Below, one piece after another: positions 5,626 through 10,857 of a stretch of DNA of 10,857 bases. The notes beneath the pieces were generated by a model. That model worked only from the letters and a program-made list of their open reading frames with translations. It ran no database searches and was not told the origin of the DNA. The DNA is from Elusimicrobiota bacterium (lineage in GTDB: Bacteria > Omnitrophota > Gorgyraeia > Zapsychrales > Fredricksoniimonadaceae): positions 1 to 10,857 of the forward strand of contig JAAYZZ010000149.1 in assembly GCA_012514595.1 (NCBI GenBank), read 5' to 3'. Each line of letters starts with the position of its first letter. Within the stretch, counting starts at the first letter, position 1. Position numbers and translations under genes: made by a program.

Positions 5626-6552
5626 TTATTTCATTCTCACCGCCAACCCCCGGTCCAGCAATTCCTGATTCAGGAACAAACCTCCATCACCCCCGGGGTG
5701 AAGGAGGTCAACAACAAAGCGGCCGTAGATGTCGGTCTTGTAGGATCGGATGAGGACCTTGGTCCCGCGCGGAAGGAGCGTCCAGACAAACTCACGCGCC
5801 CGCACCCCTTCCGAGGTCTTGAGCTCCGGGGCATCCACCCCCCGCAGACGCAGGCGCTCTTTGACGCAAACCCCAAAGCCCAGGTCCACCTCGACCAGAA
5901 GCGTATCGCCGTCCACCACCCTGTCCACAAAAGCCTCGTAAACGTAGGCCGGCCGTTGTGTGACCGTCACGACCTTGAGTGCCTCTTCAGACAGGACGAC
6001 CTGCACACCGAACCCCAGGTCGATCGGGCGGGACCCTTCCGGCACCTCGGCCCCCACAACGTCGGCTTCCTTGTAGGTGTGAAGCCTCAGATCCGTGGGG
6101 CGGGCCAGGGGACCGGCCTCCAGCGCCTGACCTCCGGTGTCCTCCTCCTTGACCAGACGTCTCAATTCCCGGGTCGAGAGACCGTCACGCGCGGCGAGTT
6201 TCTCAAGCCTCTTCCGGGCCTTCTCATCCGTAACCCCAAGCAGTTCAACGTAATGCGTCCATGTCAATTCCCTCGGCGCCGAGGATTTTGGATGCGACAG
6301 GTAGAATTTCCGCATCCGCTCCAGATTGGCGACCGAAAACCCCAGATTGTATCTTTTAAGAAGGTCTGCGGAAAGACGATCCAGAAGCTTCTGTCCGTAG
6401 GCCGCGCGCAGGTCCCCGTCCTGCTCGACCTGGACGATCCGCTGACCGATCTGCCAGTAGGCCTCGGCCAGGGTCTTTCGGGTCTCGTTGTAGATCCCCG
6501 CGATGTCCTCAAGCGCGGCATCGTAGCGGGCGGTGATCAGTTCCGTTGACAT
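5626..6552 (-). CDS. DUF1016 N-terminal domain fused to a staphylococcal-nuclease domain
   Basis: The 308-residue product has two parts. Residues about 15-105 match the DUF1016_N (YhcG N-terminal) pattern: AYWQIGQRIVQVEQ, AYGQKLLDRLSADL, FSVANLERMRKFYL, LTWTHYVELL. In YhcG-type proteins this domain precedes a PDDEXK nuclease. Here, after a charged linker, residues about 203-308 form an SNase (thermonuclease) domain with every key residue present: VDGDT (Asp216), RLRGVDAPE (Arg235, Asp240, Glu243) and DIYGR (Arg278). A DNA or RNA nuclease is therefore likely, with the DUF1016 part as a targeting module (inference). No signal peptide is seen. The ATG at 6552 has no Shine-Dalgarno site. The surface loop at residues 282-291 is encoded by a palindromic repeat also found between genes at 9054-9078. 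No restriction-modification genes are adjacent. Confidence 0.87.
   Translation of the reverse strand: MSTELITARYDAALEDIAGIYNETRKTLAEAYWQIGQRIVQVEQDGDLRAAYGQKLLDRLSADLLKRYNLGFSVANLERMRKFYLSHPKSSAPRELTWTHYVELLGVTDEKARKRLEKLAARDGLSTRELRRLVKEEDTGGQALEAGPLARPTDLRLHTYKEADVVGAEVPEGSRPIDLGFGVQVVLSEEALKVVTVTQRPAYVYEAFVDRVVDGDTLLVEVDLGFGVCVKERLRLRGVDAPELKTSEGVRAREFVWTLLPRGTKVLIRSYKTDIYGRFVVDLLHPGGDGGLFLNQELLDRGLAVRMK
5681..5707. repeat. Palindromic repeat copy A, inside the nuclease reading frame
   Basis: CCTCC-AT-CACCCC-C-GGGGTG-AA-GGAGG, an 11-bp palindromic hairpin interrupted by one 2x2 internal step. Twenty-one bases from 5688 are identical to copy B at 9059-9079. It encodes the loop LLHPGGDGG just before the last helix of the nuclease domain. 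Confidence 0.8.
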
Positions 6553-6646
6553 GAGGAAACTTTACATGAAAAAGGGACCTGTGACAAGGGAGACGGGAAG
6601 AACGAAAGACTCAAACCCTTTCGTCTTACGTCCAGCATCTAACGCG

Positions 6647-8644
6647 TCACAATGTCCCTGTCCCCGGCCCCCTATCCCCTGCCACTTTCTTCAATTCCGC
6701 GATCTGGTCCCGCAGACGCGCCGCCTTCTCGAACTCCAGGTTCCGCGCGGCCAGCTCCATCTGCCGCTCGAGATCGTCCACGTACCGGCCGAACTCGTAG
6801 GCCTCTTTCTCCTCGCCCGTGACCTCGCGCACAATCTCCTCGGCGTCCGCCCACTCCTCGATGCCAGTGCGGATCGCCCGCTCAATGGTTCTGGGCGTGA
6901 TCCCGTTCTTCTGATTGAACTCGGACTGGATCTTCCGTCGACGGTCACACTCGCTGATGGTGCGCCGCATGGCCTCCGACACCGTGTCCGCGTACATCAG
7001 AACAAGGCCCCCGACGTTGCGCGCGGCGCGCCCCGCGGTCTGGATGAGCGAGGTCTCAGATCTCAGGAACCCCTGCTTGTCCGCATCAAGGATGACGACG
7101 AGCGAGACCTCGGGAAGGTCCAGCCCCTCGCGCAAGAGGTTCACGCCCACGATACAGTCGTATTTCTTCGTACGCAGGTCCTGCAGGATCTTCGTGCGCT
7201 CGATCGTCTCGATGTCGGAATGAAGATATTTGACCTTGAGCCCCTTCTCCTCGAGATATTCCGAGAGGTCCTCGGACATGCGCTTGGTCAGCGTCGTGAC
7301 GAGCGTCCGTTCTCCCTTCTCTGCCCGCGCCTCGACCTCGCGCGTCAGGTCCTCGACCTGGCCGGAGGTGGGCCGCACCTGGATCTCGGGGTCCAGGATC
7401 CCCGTCGGACGGATGACCTGCTCGACCACACGACCGCCCGCCTCCCGCACCTCAAAAGGCGAGGGCGTGGCGGACACGTAGATGCGTTGAGGCACGATCT
7501 GTTGGAATTCCTCAAAACGCAGCGGCCGGTTGTCGAGACACGACGGCAAACGGAACCCGTGCTCGACGAGCATCTCCTTGCGCGCCCGGTCGCCCTCGTA
7601 CATCCCGCGGATCTGGGGGATAGTCACATGCGACTCATCGATCACGACCAGAAGGTCTTGCGGGAAATAATCGATGAGGCACGACGGCCTCGCCCCCGGC
7701 GGGCGTCCGGAGAGCACGCGCGAATAGTTCTCGATCCCGTGACAGTATCCGGCCTCGCGCATCATCTCCATGTCGAATTTCGTGCGGGACAAAAGACGCT
7801 GGGCCTCGAGAAGTTTCCCCTTCCCCTTCAACTCCTCGACGCGCGCCGCCATCTCGCGCTCGATCTCAAGGAGCGCCTCCTCCATCCGGGGCTCGGACAC
7901 GATGAAATGCTTCGCCGGATACACGGCCGCCTGGGACAGTTCCGCGATCGTATTTCCCGTCAAAGGATCGATCTGACGGATCCGCTCGACCTCATCGCCG
8001 AAGAACTCGATCCGAAGCGCGTCCTGGCGGTAGGCCGGAAAGATCTCGACGGTGTCGCCCTTGACCCGTATCTTTCCGCGGGAAAAATCGTAATCATTCC
8101 GCTCGTACTGGATGGCGATGAGGCGCGCCAGGGCCTCGTCCCGTCCGACCGTCTCCCCCTTCTTGAAGAACACAAGCGCCTGCTGATACTCCTCGGGCGC
8201 CCCTAAATTGTAAATGCATGAAACGCTCGCCACGATCAGGGAATCCCGTCGGGACATAAGGGAGGTCGTGGCCGCAAGGCGCAGACGGTCGAGCCGGTCA
8301 TTGATCGAGGCATCCTTCTCGATGTAGACATCGGTCTGCGGGATGTAGGCCTCGGGCTGATAATAGTCGTAGTAACTGACGAAATACTCGACGGCGTTCT
8401 GGGGGAAGAACTCCCTAAACTCGCTGTAGAGCTGCGCGGCCAGGGTCTTGTTGTGGGAGATAACGAGCGTCGGACGATTGAGGCGTGCGATCACGTTCGC
8501 AAGCGTGAAGGTCTTGCCGCTCCCCGTGACACCCAGGAGCACCTGGGCCCGCCCGCCGGCCTCGACGCTGGCGACGAGCCTCTCGACCGCGTTGGCCTGG
8601 TCGGGAATGAGCTTAAACTTTGTTTCAAGCCTAAACTGGTCCAT
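6647..8644 (-). CDS. uvrB: UvrB, excinuclease ABC subunit B
   Basis: This is the damage-verifying DNA helicase-like subunit of nucleotide excision repair, loaded by UvrA and recruiting UvrC. The 665-residue product has the usual length. In order: Walker A GVTGSGKT at residues 38-45, the beta-hairpin YYDYYQPEAY at about 91-100 that inserts between DNA strands, DEAD-like VIDESH in the middle, helicase motif regions YVSATP, YLHSD, GVNLLREGLDLPEV and QTAGRAARN, and a C-terminal UVR domain (LEFEKAARLRDQI) that binds UvrC. After the UVR domain a Gly-rich tail of about 11 residues (GDRGPGTGTL) is encoded by a G-run tract resembling intergenic repeats. The start has no clear Shine-Dalgarno site, but the N-terminus is canonical. 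The 94-nt gap to the nuclease gene holds a weak ACGAAAG/CTTTCGT inverted repeat. Confidence 0.98.
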   Translation of the reverse strand: MDQFRLETKFKLIPDQANAVERLVASVEAGGRAQVLLGVTGSGKTFTLANVIARLNRPTLVISHNKTLAAQLYSEFREFFPQNAVEYFVSYYDYYQPEAYIPQTDVYIEKDASINDRLDRLRLAATTSLMSRRDSLIVASVSCIYNLGAPEEYQQALVFFKKGETVGRDEALARLIAIQYERNDYDFSRGKIRVKGDTVEIFPAYRQDALRIEFFGDEVERIRQIDPLTGNTIAELSQAAVYPAKHFIVSEPRMEEALLEIEREMAARVEELKGKGKLLEAQRLLSRTKFDMEMMREAGYCHGIENYSRVLSGRPPGARPSCLIDYFPQDLLVVIDESHVTIPQIRGMYEGDRARKEMLVEHGFRLPSCLDNRPLRFEEFQQIVPQRIYVSATPSPFEVREAGGRVVEQVIRPTGILDPEIQVRPTSGQVEDLTREVEARAEKGERTLVTTLTKRMSEDLSEYLEEKGLKVKYLHSDIETIERTKILQDLRTKKYDCIVGVNLLREGLDLPEVSLVVILDADKQGFLRSETSLIQTAGRAARNVGGLVLMYADTVSEAMRRTISECDRRRKIQSEFNQKNGITPRTIERAIRTGIEEWADAEEIVREVTGEEKEAYEFGRYVDDLERQMELAARNLEFEKAARLRDQIAELKKVAGDRGPGTGTL
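6656..6679 (-). other. Candidate G-quadruplex at the 3' end of uvrB
   Basis: The minus strand carries G4-ATA-G5-CC-G4-ACA-G3, a canonical four-tract motif with 2-3 nt loops, inside the last codons of uvrB. It encodes the non-conserved tail of the protein. Confidence 0.5.
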
Positions 8645-8731
8645 GGGAATATTGCGAGATCACAATGCCACGAAGGCACATGCGCCACAGAGACGGCCCT
8701 GAAGATGCGGCCTTGTGGCCTTTCGGACTTT

Positions 8732-9031
8732 CTAGCAGATCTTTCCGTGCTTGTAGGGCCGGGTCTTGTTCTTCTCGCACTTTTTCATGATCTCGCTCTC
8801 GACATCGATCCCGAGGCCGCCGCAGAGATCAAAAAGACGAATGAACGTGTCGGCCAGCTCCTCGCGGAAATTGGCGTCATCCTGCTTGCGATGCGCCTCC
8901 ATGCCTTCGGCCAGCTCGGTCACGACGAGCATCAAGGCTTCTCCAATGTTACGCTTTTCGTCCCAGAAACCCTTGGACTTGGCGATCGCGTGACACATCT
9001 CACACATATCCTGAATGCCCATCTTATCCAT
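8732..9031 (-). CDS. MazG-like nucleotide pyrophosphohydrolase
   Basis: A 99-residue all-alpha protein of the MazG/dUTPase-like NTP pyrophosphohydrolase superfamily. These hydrolyse (d)NTPs to monophosphate and PPi using Mg2+ held by ExxE and ExxD motifs, here ELAE at residues 39-42 and ELAD at 58-61. The C-terminal NKTRPYKHGK is typical of the small MazG-like subgroup. The ATG at 9031 is preferred over 9061 because AAAGGA lies 7 nt upstream. The longer start would run into the palindromic repeat. It contains several Cys (CEMC near the start, three more later), which is unusual but without a defined role. It follows the RluA-like gene by 47 nt containing a hairpin. Substrate cannot be told from sequence. 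Confidence 0.85.
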   Translation of the reverse strand: MDKMGIQDMCEMCHAIAKSKGFWDEKRNIGEALMLVVTELAEGMEAHRKQDDANFREELADTFIRLFDLCGGLGIDVESEIMKKCEKNKTRPYKHGKIC

Positions 9032-9053
9032 GCTTCTTTCCTTTCCAGAAATT

Positions 9054-9078
9054 CCTCCCACCCCCGGGGTGAAGGAGG
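9054..9078. repeat. Palindromic repeat copy B, between the RluA-like and MazG-like genes
   Basis: CCTCC-CACCCC-C-GGGGTG-AA-GGAGG, starting directly after the RluA-like stop codon. It shares 21 identical bases with copy A inside the nuclease gene. On the minus strand it could form a strong hairpin in the intergenic mRNA. No T-run follows, so it is not a simple terminator. Confidence 0.8.
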
Positions 9079-9765
9079 TTATCTCGTTTTCTCCAGAAAA
9101 TTCCTCATATCCGTGGCCAAAGGCGCCGTGATCCCGACGGGAACGCCCGTCACCGGATGCTTAAAAAAAAGTTCCCACGCATGGAGCGCGGTCCGCTTGA
9201 ACCTCAGATCGAAATCCTTGCGGAAGATGAACTTGTTCTCGCCGACCAGGGGGTTCCCCAGGTCCTTGAAATGAATGCGGATCTGGTTCGTGCGCCCCGT
9301 CAATGGCTCGACCTCCACGACCGCGAACTTGCGGCGCTGCTCCTTGACCTGATACCGCGTGATCGAGACGGCCTCGGGGTCCCGCGAACGGCGGTCCTCC
9401 TCGAGACGCGAGCGCATCTCTCCCCTCGGCGGCTGCGGCCGGCCGTGGACAAAGGCGATGTACTTCTTTTTGACCTGACGCTCCCGAAAGAGATCGGCCA
9501 TCCTCTCCTCCACACGATGCCCTTTGGCAAAAAGGATGACGCCGGAGGTGTCCTTGTCGAGACGATGACAGGGGTGGAGCTTGACGCCCTCGGGATGATC
9601 AGACCTCGCCGAGAACTCGTGATTGGCCCGGGCCTCCAGGGTCTCCTCGTTCCGGCCCCGGTCGGTGGCGACCGTCAGAAGCCCGGCGGGCTTGAACAGG
9701 GCGATGAGATGCTCATCCTCGTAAAGGATGGTGAGCGGACGATGGCTTGAGAACTTCTTGGACAT
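9079..9765 (-). CDS. RluA-family pseudouridine synthase
   Basis: It isomerises specific uridines in rRNA or tRNA to pseudouridine. The 228-residue product is a catalytic domain only: LYEDEHLIALFKPAGLL at about 14-30, the signature HRLDKDTSG at 67-75 with catalytic Asp70, ALTGRTNQIR-type motif (PLTGRTNQIRIHF) and the C-terminal LHAWELFFKHPVTG. No S4 RNA-binding domain precedes it, so it is closer to RluA/TruC-like short members than to RluC/RluD, and the target position is undetermined. The start has no Shine-Dalgarno site and lies only 19 nt from REP-like palindromes, so its promoter is unclear. It probably heads a two-gene unit with the MazG-like gene. Confidence 0.93.
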   Translation of the reverse strand: MSKKFSSHRPLTILYEDEHLIALFKPAGLLTVATDRGRNEETLEARANHEFSARSDHPEGVKLHPCHRLDKDTSGVILFAKGHRVEERMADLFRERQVKKKYIAFVHGRPQPPRGEMRSRLEEDRRSRDPEAVSITRYQVKEQRRKFAVVEVEPLTGRTNQIRIHFKDLGNPLVGENKFIFRKDFDLRFKRTALHAWELFFKHPVTGVPVGITAPLATDMRNFLEKTR

Positions 9766-9784
9766 AATTTAGAAAAACAGGTAG

Positions 9785-9835
9785 AAAAACAGGGACTGTC
9801 CCTGTTTTTTCAAAAATAGGGACAGTCCCTATTTT
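9785..9835. repeat. REP-like palindrome pair 1
   Basis: Two nearly perfect palindromes: AAAAACAGGGAC-T-GTCCCTGTTTTT (9785-9809) and AAAATAGGGAC-A-GTCCCTATTTT (9813-9835), 3 nt apart. A partial extra arm (AGAAAAACAGG) precedes them at 9771-9781. The A-flanked, T-tailed stems could act as terminators in both directions, between the PilZ operon and the RluA-like gene. Confidence 0.85.
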
Positions 9836-9840
9836 CTTTC

Positions 9841-9990
9841 TTACTCCCCCTGCCGCTCCTCCATCATCCGGGTCAGCCGATCCAGTTTGCGCAGGATAAG
9901 AATGGGAAAAACAACGATCCAGATCTGGAAGGCCATGGCCAAAAGGGCCTGAACGGGCGTAACGCTGAAACTGATCGCACTGGAATCCAT
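9841..9990 (-). CDS. 49-residue single-span membrane protein
   Basis: A short open frame from ATG 9990 to TAA 9841, with GAGG 5 nt upstream of the start and only a 6-nt gap after the preceding PilZ gene's stop. The product has a polar N-terminus (MDSSAISFSVTP), a hydrophobic segment at about residues 13-33 (ALLAMAFQIWIVVFPILIL) and a charged amphipathic tail (RKLDRLTRMMEERQGE). By the positive-inside rule the tail faces the cytoplasm. I recognise no family. Its position as third gene of a PilZ operon suggests it could anchor or partner the PilZ proteins at the membrane (inference). Confidence 0.7.
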   Translation of the reverse strand: MDSSAISFSVTPVQALLAMAFQIWIVVFPILILRKLDRLTRMMEERQGE

Positions 9991-9996
9991 AAAACC

Positions 9997-10368
9997 TCAA
10001 ATCCCCCCATCGCCCAACAACCCACCAATAAACTCACCCAAAGTCTTGCTGTCGCGCGGAGAGATGTCATTAAAAAAGACCGCGGTGTAGAACTCCTCGG
10101 AGTCCGGGATGTTCTCGGTTCTGACCACAACGCCCCCGCAGGAGACCTTGCGGGTCACGACCTTCGTCCCCCTCCGGAACGGCAGAAGCAGCGTCAGGCC
10201 CAGGCGGGTCATGGGCTCCAGGTATCGGGAAACACGACAATAGGCCCCCGAAGAGCTGATATTCTTGGTCTCGGCGACGAGATGCTCATCCCCCATCATA
10301 ATCTTGAGGGAGATGCTGTTGTTCACGCGCGGCGCAGTGCGGCGCTCCATTCCTGGGCGAGGGTTCAC
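9997..10368 (-). CDS. PilZ-domain protein (second of two)
   Basis: A 123-residue single-domain protein. It has the c-di-GMP binding elements RxxxR (RTAPR at 10-14) and NxSxxG (NISSSG at 36-41), so ligand binding looks intact. The start is a GTG at 10368 that overlaps the upstream stop (GTGA), with AGGA about 8 nt before it. The ATG at 10350 is less likely because its AGGA is too close. As a stand-alone PilZ protein it would relay c-di-GMP levels to a partner, for example motility or envelope machinery. The partner is not known here. Confidence 0.85.
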   Translation of the reverse strand: MNPRPGMERRTAPRVNNSISLKIMMGDEHLVAETKNISSSGAYCRVSRYLEPMTRLGLTLLLPFRRGTKVVTRKVSCGGVVVRTENIPDSEEFYTAVFFNDISPRDSKTLGEFIGGLLGDGGI

Positions 10369-10724
10369 AGGTCACGTCCTTTCTGGCGGGACCGCACAAA
10401 GACCGCGATCCGCTCTCCGGTGAGCGGCATCTCCCCGACGAACTCGAGACCCAACTGATAGACCTCGCTCTGGGGGAAATAACGGACCCACACCACACGG
10501 GCCCGCACCTCCACGGTCTTCTCCTCCGCCGAGAACTGGACCATCACACGCAGGACAGATCCCAACGGAACAAAATCCGTGGACCGGACCCGGATCCCGC
10601 CCAGACTGATGTCCTGGGCGAGCTCTCCCATGTCCATATCCCCTTCAGGGAGGCGGATCTTGATAGGACTTCGGAACGCGACCCGCGGGAATTTGCGCTG
10701 TTCGACACCGGTCTGAAGAAGCAT
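10365..10724 (-). CDS. PilZ-domain protein (first of two)
   Basis: A 119-residue single-domain protein with RxxxR (RKFPR at 10-14) and DxSxxG (DISLGG at 38-43), the two c-di-GMP-contacting motifs, followed by the usual beta-barrel strands (VRARVVWVR, YQLGLEFVG). ATG 10724 has a strong GAGGGGG site 5-6 nt upstream. It is the first gene of the three-gene PilZ operon, read from the extended -10 promoter at 10746-10754 and coupled by a 4-nt overlap to the second PilZ gene. The two proteins are clearly diverged from each other, so this is not a recent duplication. Confidence 0.9.
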   Translation of the reverse strand: MLLQTGVEQRKFPRVAFRSPIKIRLPEGDMDMGELAQDISLGGIRVRSTDFVPLGSVLRVMVQFSAEEKTVEVRARVVWVRYFPQSEVYQLGLEFVGEMPLTGERIAVFVRSRQKGRDL

Positions 10725-10745
10725 AAACCCCCTCGTTTTGGTTTT

Positions 10746-10754
10746 AGTATATCA
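10746..10754 (-). promoter_or_regulatory. Extended -10 promoter of the PilZ operon
   Basis: On the minus strand TGA-TATACT gives an extended -10 (TGn plus a 5-of-6 hexamer), 22 nt before the first ATG. No convincing -35 box is seen. The region where it would be is part of a REP-like palindrome. Confidence 0.5.
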
Positions 10755-10760
10755 CAATGA

Positions 10761-10814
10761 AAAAATAGGGACAGGCCCTATTTTTAGAAAAAAACAGGGT
10801 CTGTCCCTGTTTTT
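10761..10814. repeat. REP-like palindrome pair 2
   Basis: AAAAATAGGGAC-A-GGCCCTATTTTT (10761-10785) and AAAAACAGGGTC-T-GTCCCTGTTTTT (10790-10814), 4 nt apart. Each differs from the perfect palindrome by one substitution. The order of the two types (T-type then C-type) is reversed relative to pair 1, so the pairs are in inverted orientation around the PilZ operon. Confidence 0.85.
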
Positions 10815-10818
10815 CCCT

Positions 10819-10824
10819 TATAAT
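10819..10824 (+). promoter_or_regulatory. Possible -10 box of the ExeA-like gene
   Basis: A perfect TATAAT ends 7 nt before the ATG. No fitting -35 box is seen; that position falls in the REP palindrome. If real, the mRNA would be leaderless or nearly so. Confidence 0.3.
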
Positions 10825-10831
10825 TTCTCTC

Positions 10832-10857
10832 ATGTATAAACAGTTCTACGGACTGCG
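10832..10857 (+). CDS. Start of an ExeA/MshM-like AAA ATPase (first 8 codons only)
   Basis: ATG at 10832 begins MYKQFYGL, which matches the characteristic N-terminus (MYxxFFGLxExPF) of the general-secretion/MSHA-type AAA ATPases ExeA and MshM. Only 26 nt are in the window, so the call rests on this start motif and on position. There is no Shine-Dalgarno site. It is divergent from the PilZ operon, with REP-like palindromes between them. A surface-appendage or secretion ATPase next to PilZ genes would make sense, but this is inference. Confidence 0.5.

Noticed and set aside
5305..6549. Plus-strand open frame of 414 codons opposite the protease and nuclease genes
   Set aside because: It crosses two genes and a low-complexity tract on the other strand and shows no domain.
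6585..6635. Terminator after uvrB (ACGAAAG/CTTTCGT inverted repeat)
   Set aside because: The stem is 7 bp, AT-rich at its end, and no T-run follows on the minus strand; too weak to call.
6533..8206. Long plus-strand open frame of 557 codons opposite uvrB
   Set aside because: Fully antisense to an intact, canonical uvrB; composition is typical of a shadow frame.
9771..9840. CRISPR array, suggested by repeated AAAACAGGG-type units
   Set aside because: The units are self-palindromic, differ in type, have spacers of 3-4 nt and occur as pairs only. They are REP-like, not CRISPR.
9713..10130. Minus-strand open frames overlapping the small membrane protein and second PilZ gene
   Set aside because: They are out of frame with the PilZ domain and with the 49-codon gene, which has the better ribosome site and a coherent membrane segment.

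Overview
The window is a GC-rich, gene-dense bacterial chromosome segment. Almost everything reads on the minus strand. A lipobox protein, tandem PilZ proteins and the start of an ExeA/MshM-like ATPase suggest a Gram-negative cell. The CIRCE-controlled groESL operon fits many phyla. The short GGGACAGTCCC palindromes and GGGACA-rich spacers remind me of uncultured lineages such as Omnitrophota or deltaproteobacterial groups, but I cannot assign a phylum from this sequence alone.

Layout. Positions 1-1066 hold the 5' part of groEL, all of groES, and a sigma70-type promoter with a CIRCE operator at the transcription start and a second degenerate CIRCE upstream. Positions 1102-4443 hold three co-directional genes in the order of transcription: a PP-loop (ThiI/MnmA-like) sulfurtransferase, a DUF1846 (UPF0371) protein and type III pantothenate kinase coaX. 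Positions 4444-4796 have no protein gene but are full of RNA-like structure on the plus strand. They contain a tRNA-like gene with an imperfect acceptor and anticodon stem and its own terminator. Next comes a second promoter-terminator unit predicted to make an RNA of about 52 nt. Its first 27 nt are complementary, in two blocks, to the 5' half of the tRNA-like gene. Two well-formed hairpins follow.

Positions 4797-8644 hold a retropepsin-like aspartic protease lipoprotein with a low-complexity N-terminus, a DUF1016_N-staphylococcal-nuclease fusion and uvrB. Positions 8732-9765 hold a MazG-like NTP pyrophosphohydrolase and an RluA-family pseudouridine synthase. Positions 9841-10724 hold a compact operon of two PilZ proteins and a 49-residue single-span membrane protein. 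It is bracketed by two oppositely ordered pairs of REP-like palindromes. The window ends with the first codons of a plus-strand ExeA-like ATPase.

Functional picture. Most genes are housekeeping: protein folding, CoA synthesis, nucleotide excision repair, tRNA/rRNA modification and NTP sanitising. The accessory interest lies in (a) the tRNA-like/antisense RNA locus at 4437-4690, (b) the DUF1016-SNase fusion and a palindromic repeat inside its reading frame, and (c) the repeat-bracketed PilZ operon. Several genes bordering repeats (nuclease, uvrB, rluA-like, ExeA-like) lack a visible Shine-Dalgarno site, while groEL, groES, coaX, DUF1846, mazG-like and the PilZ operon have good ones.
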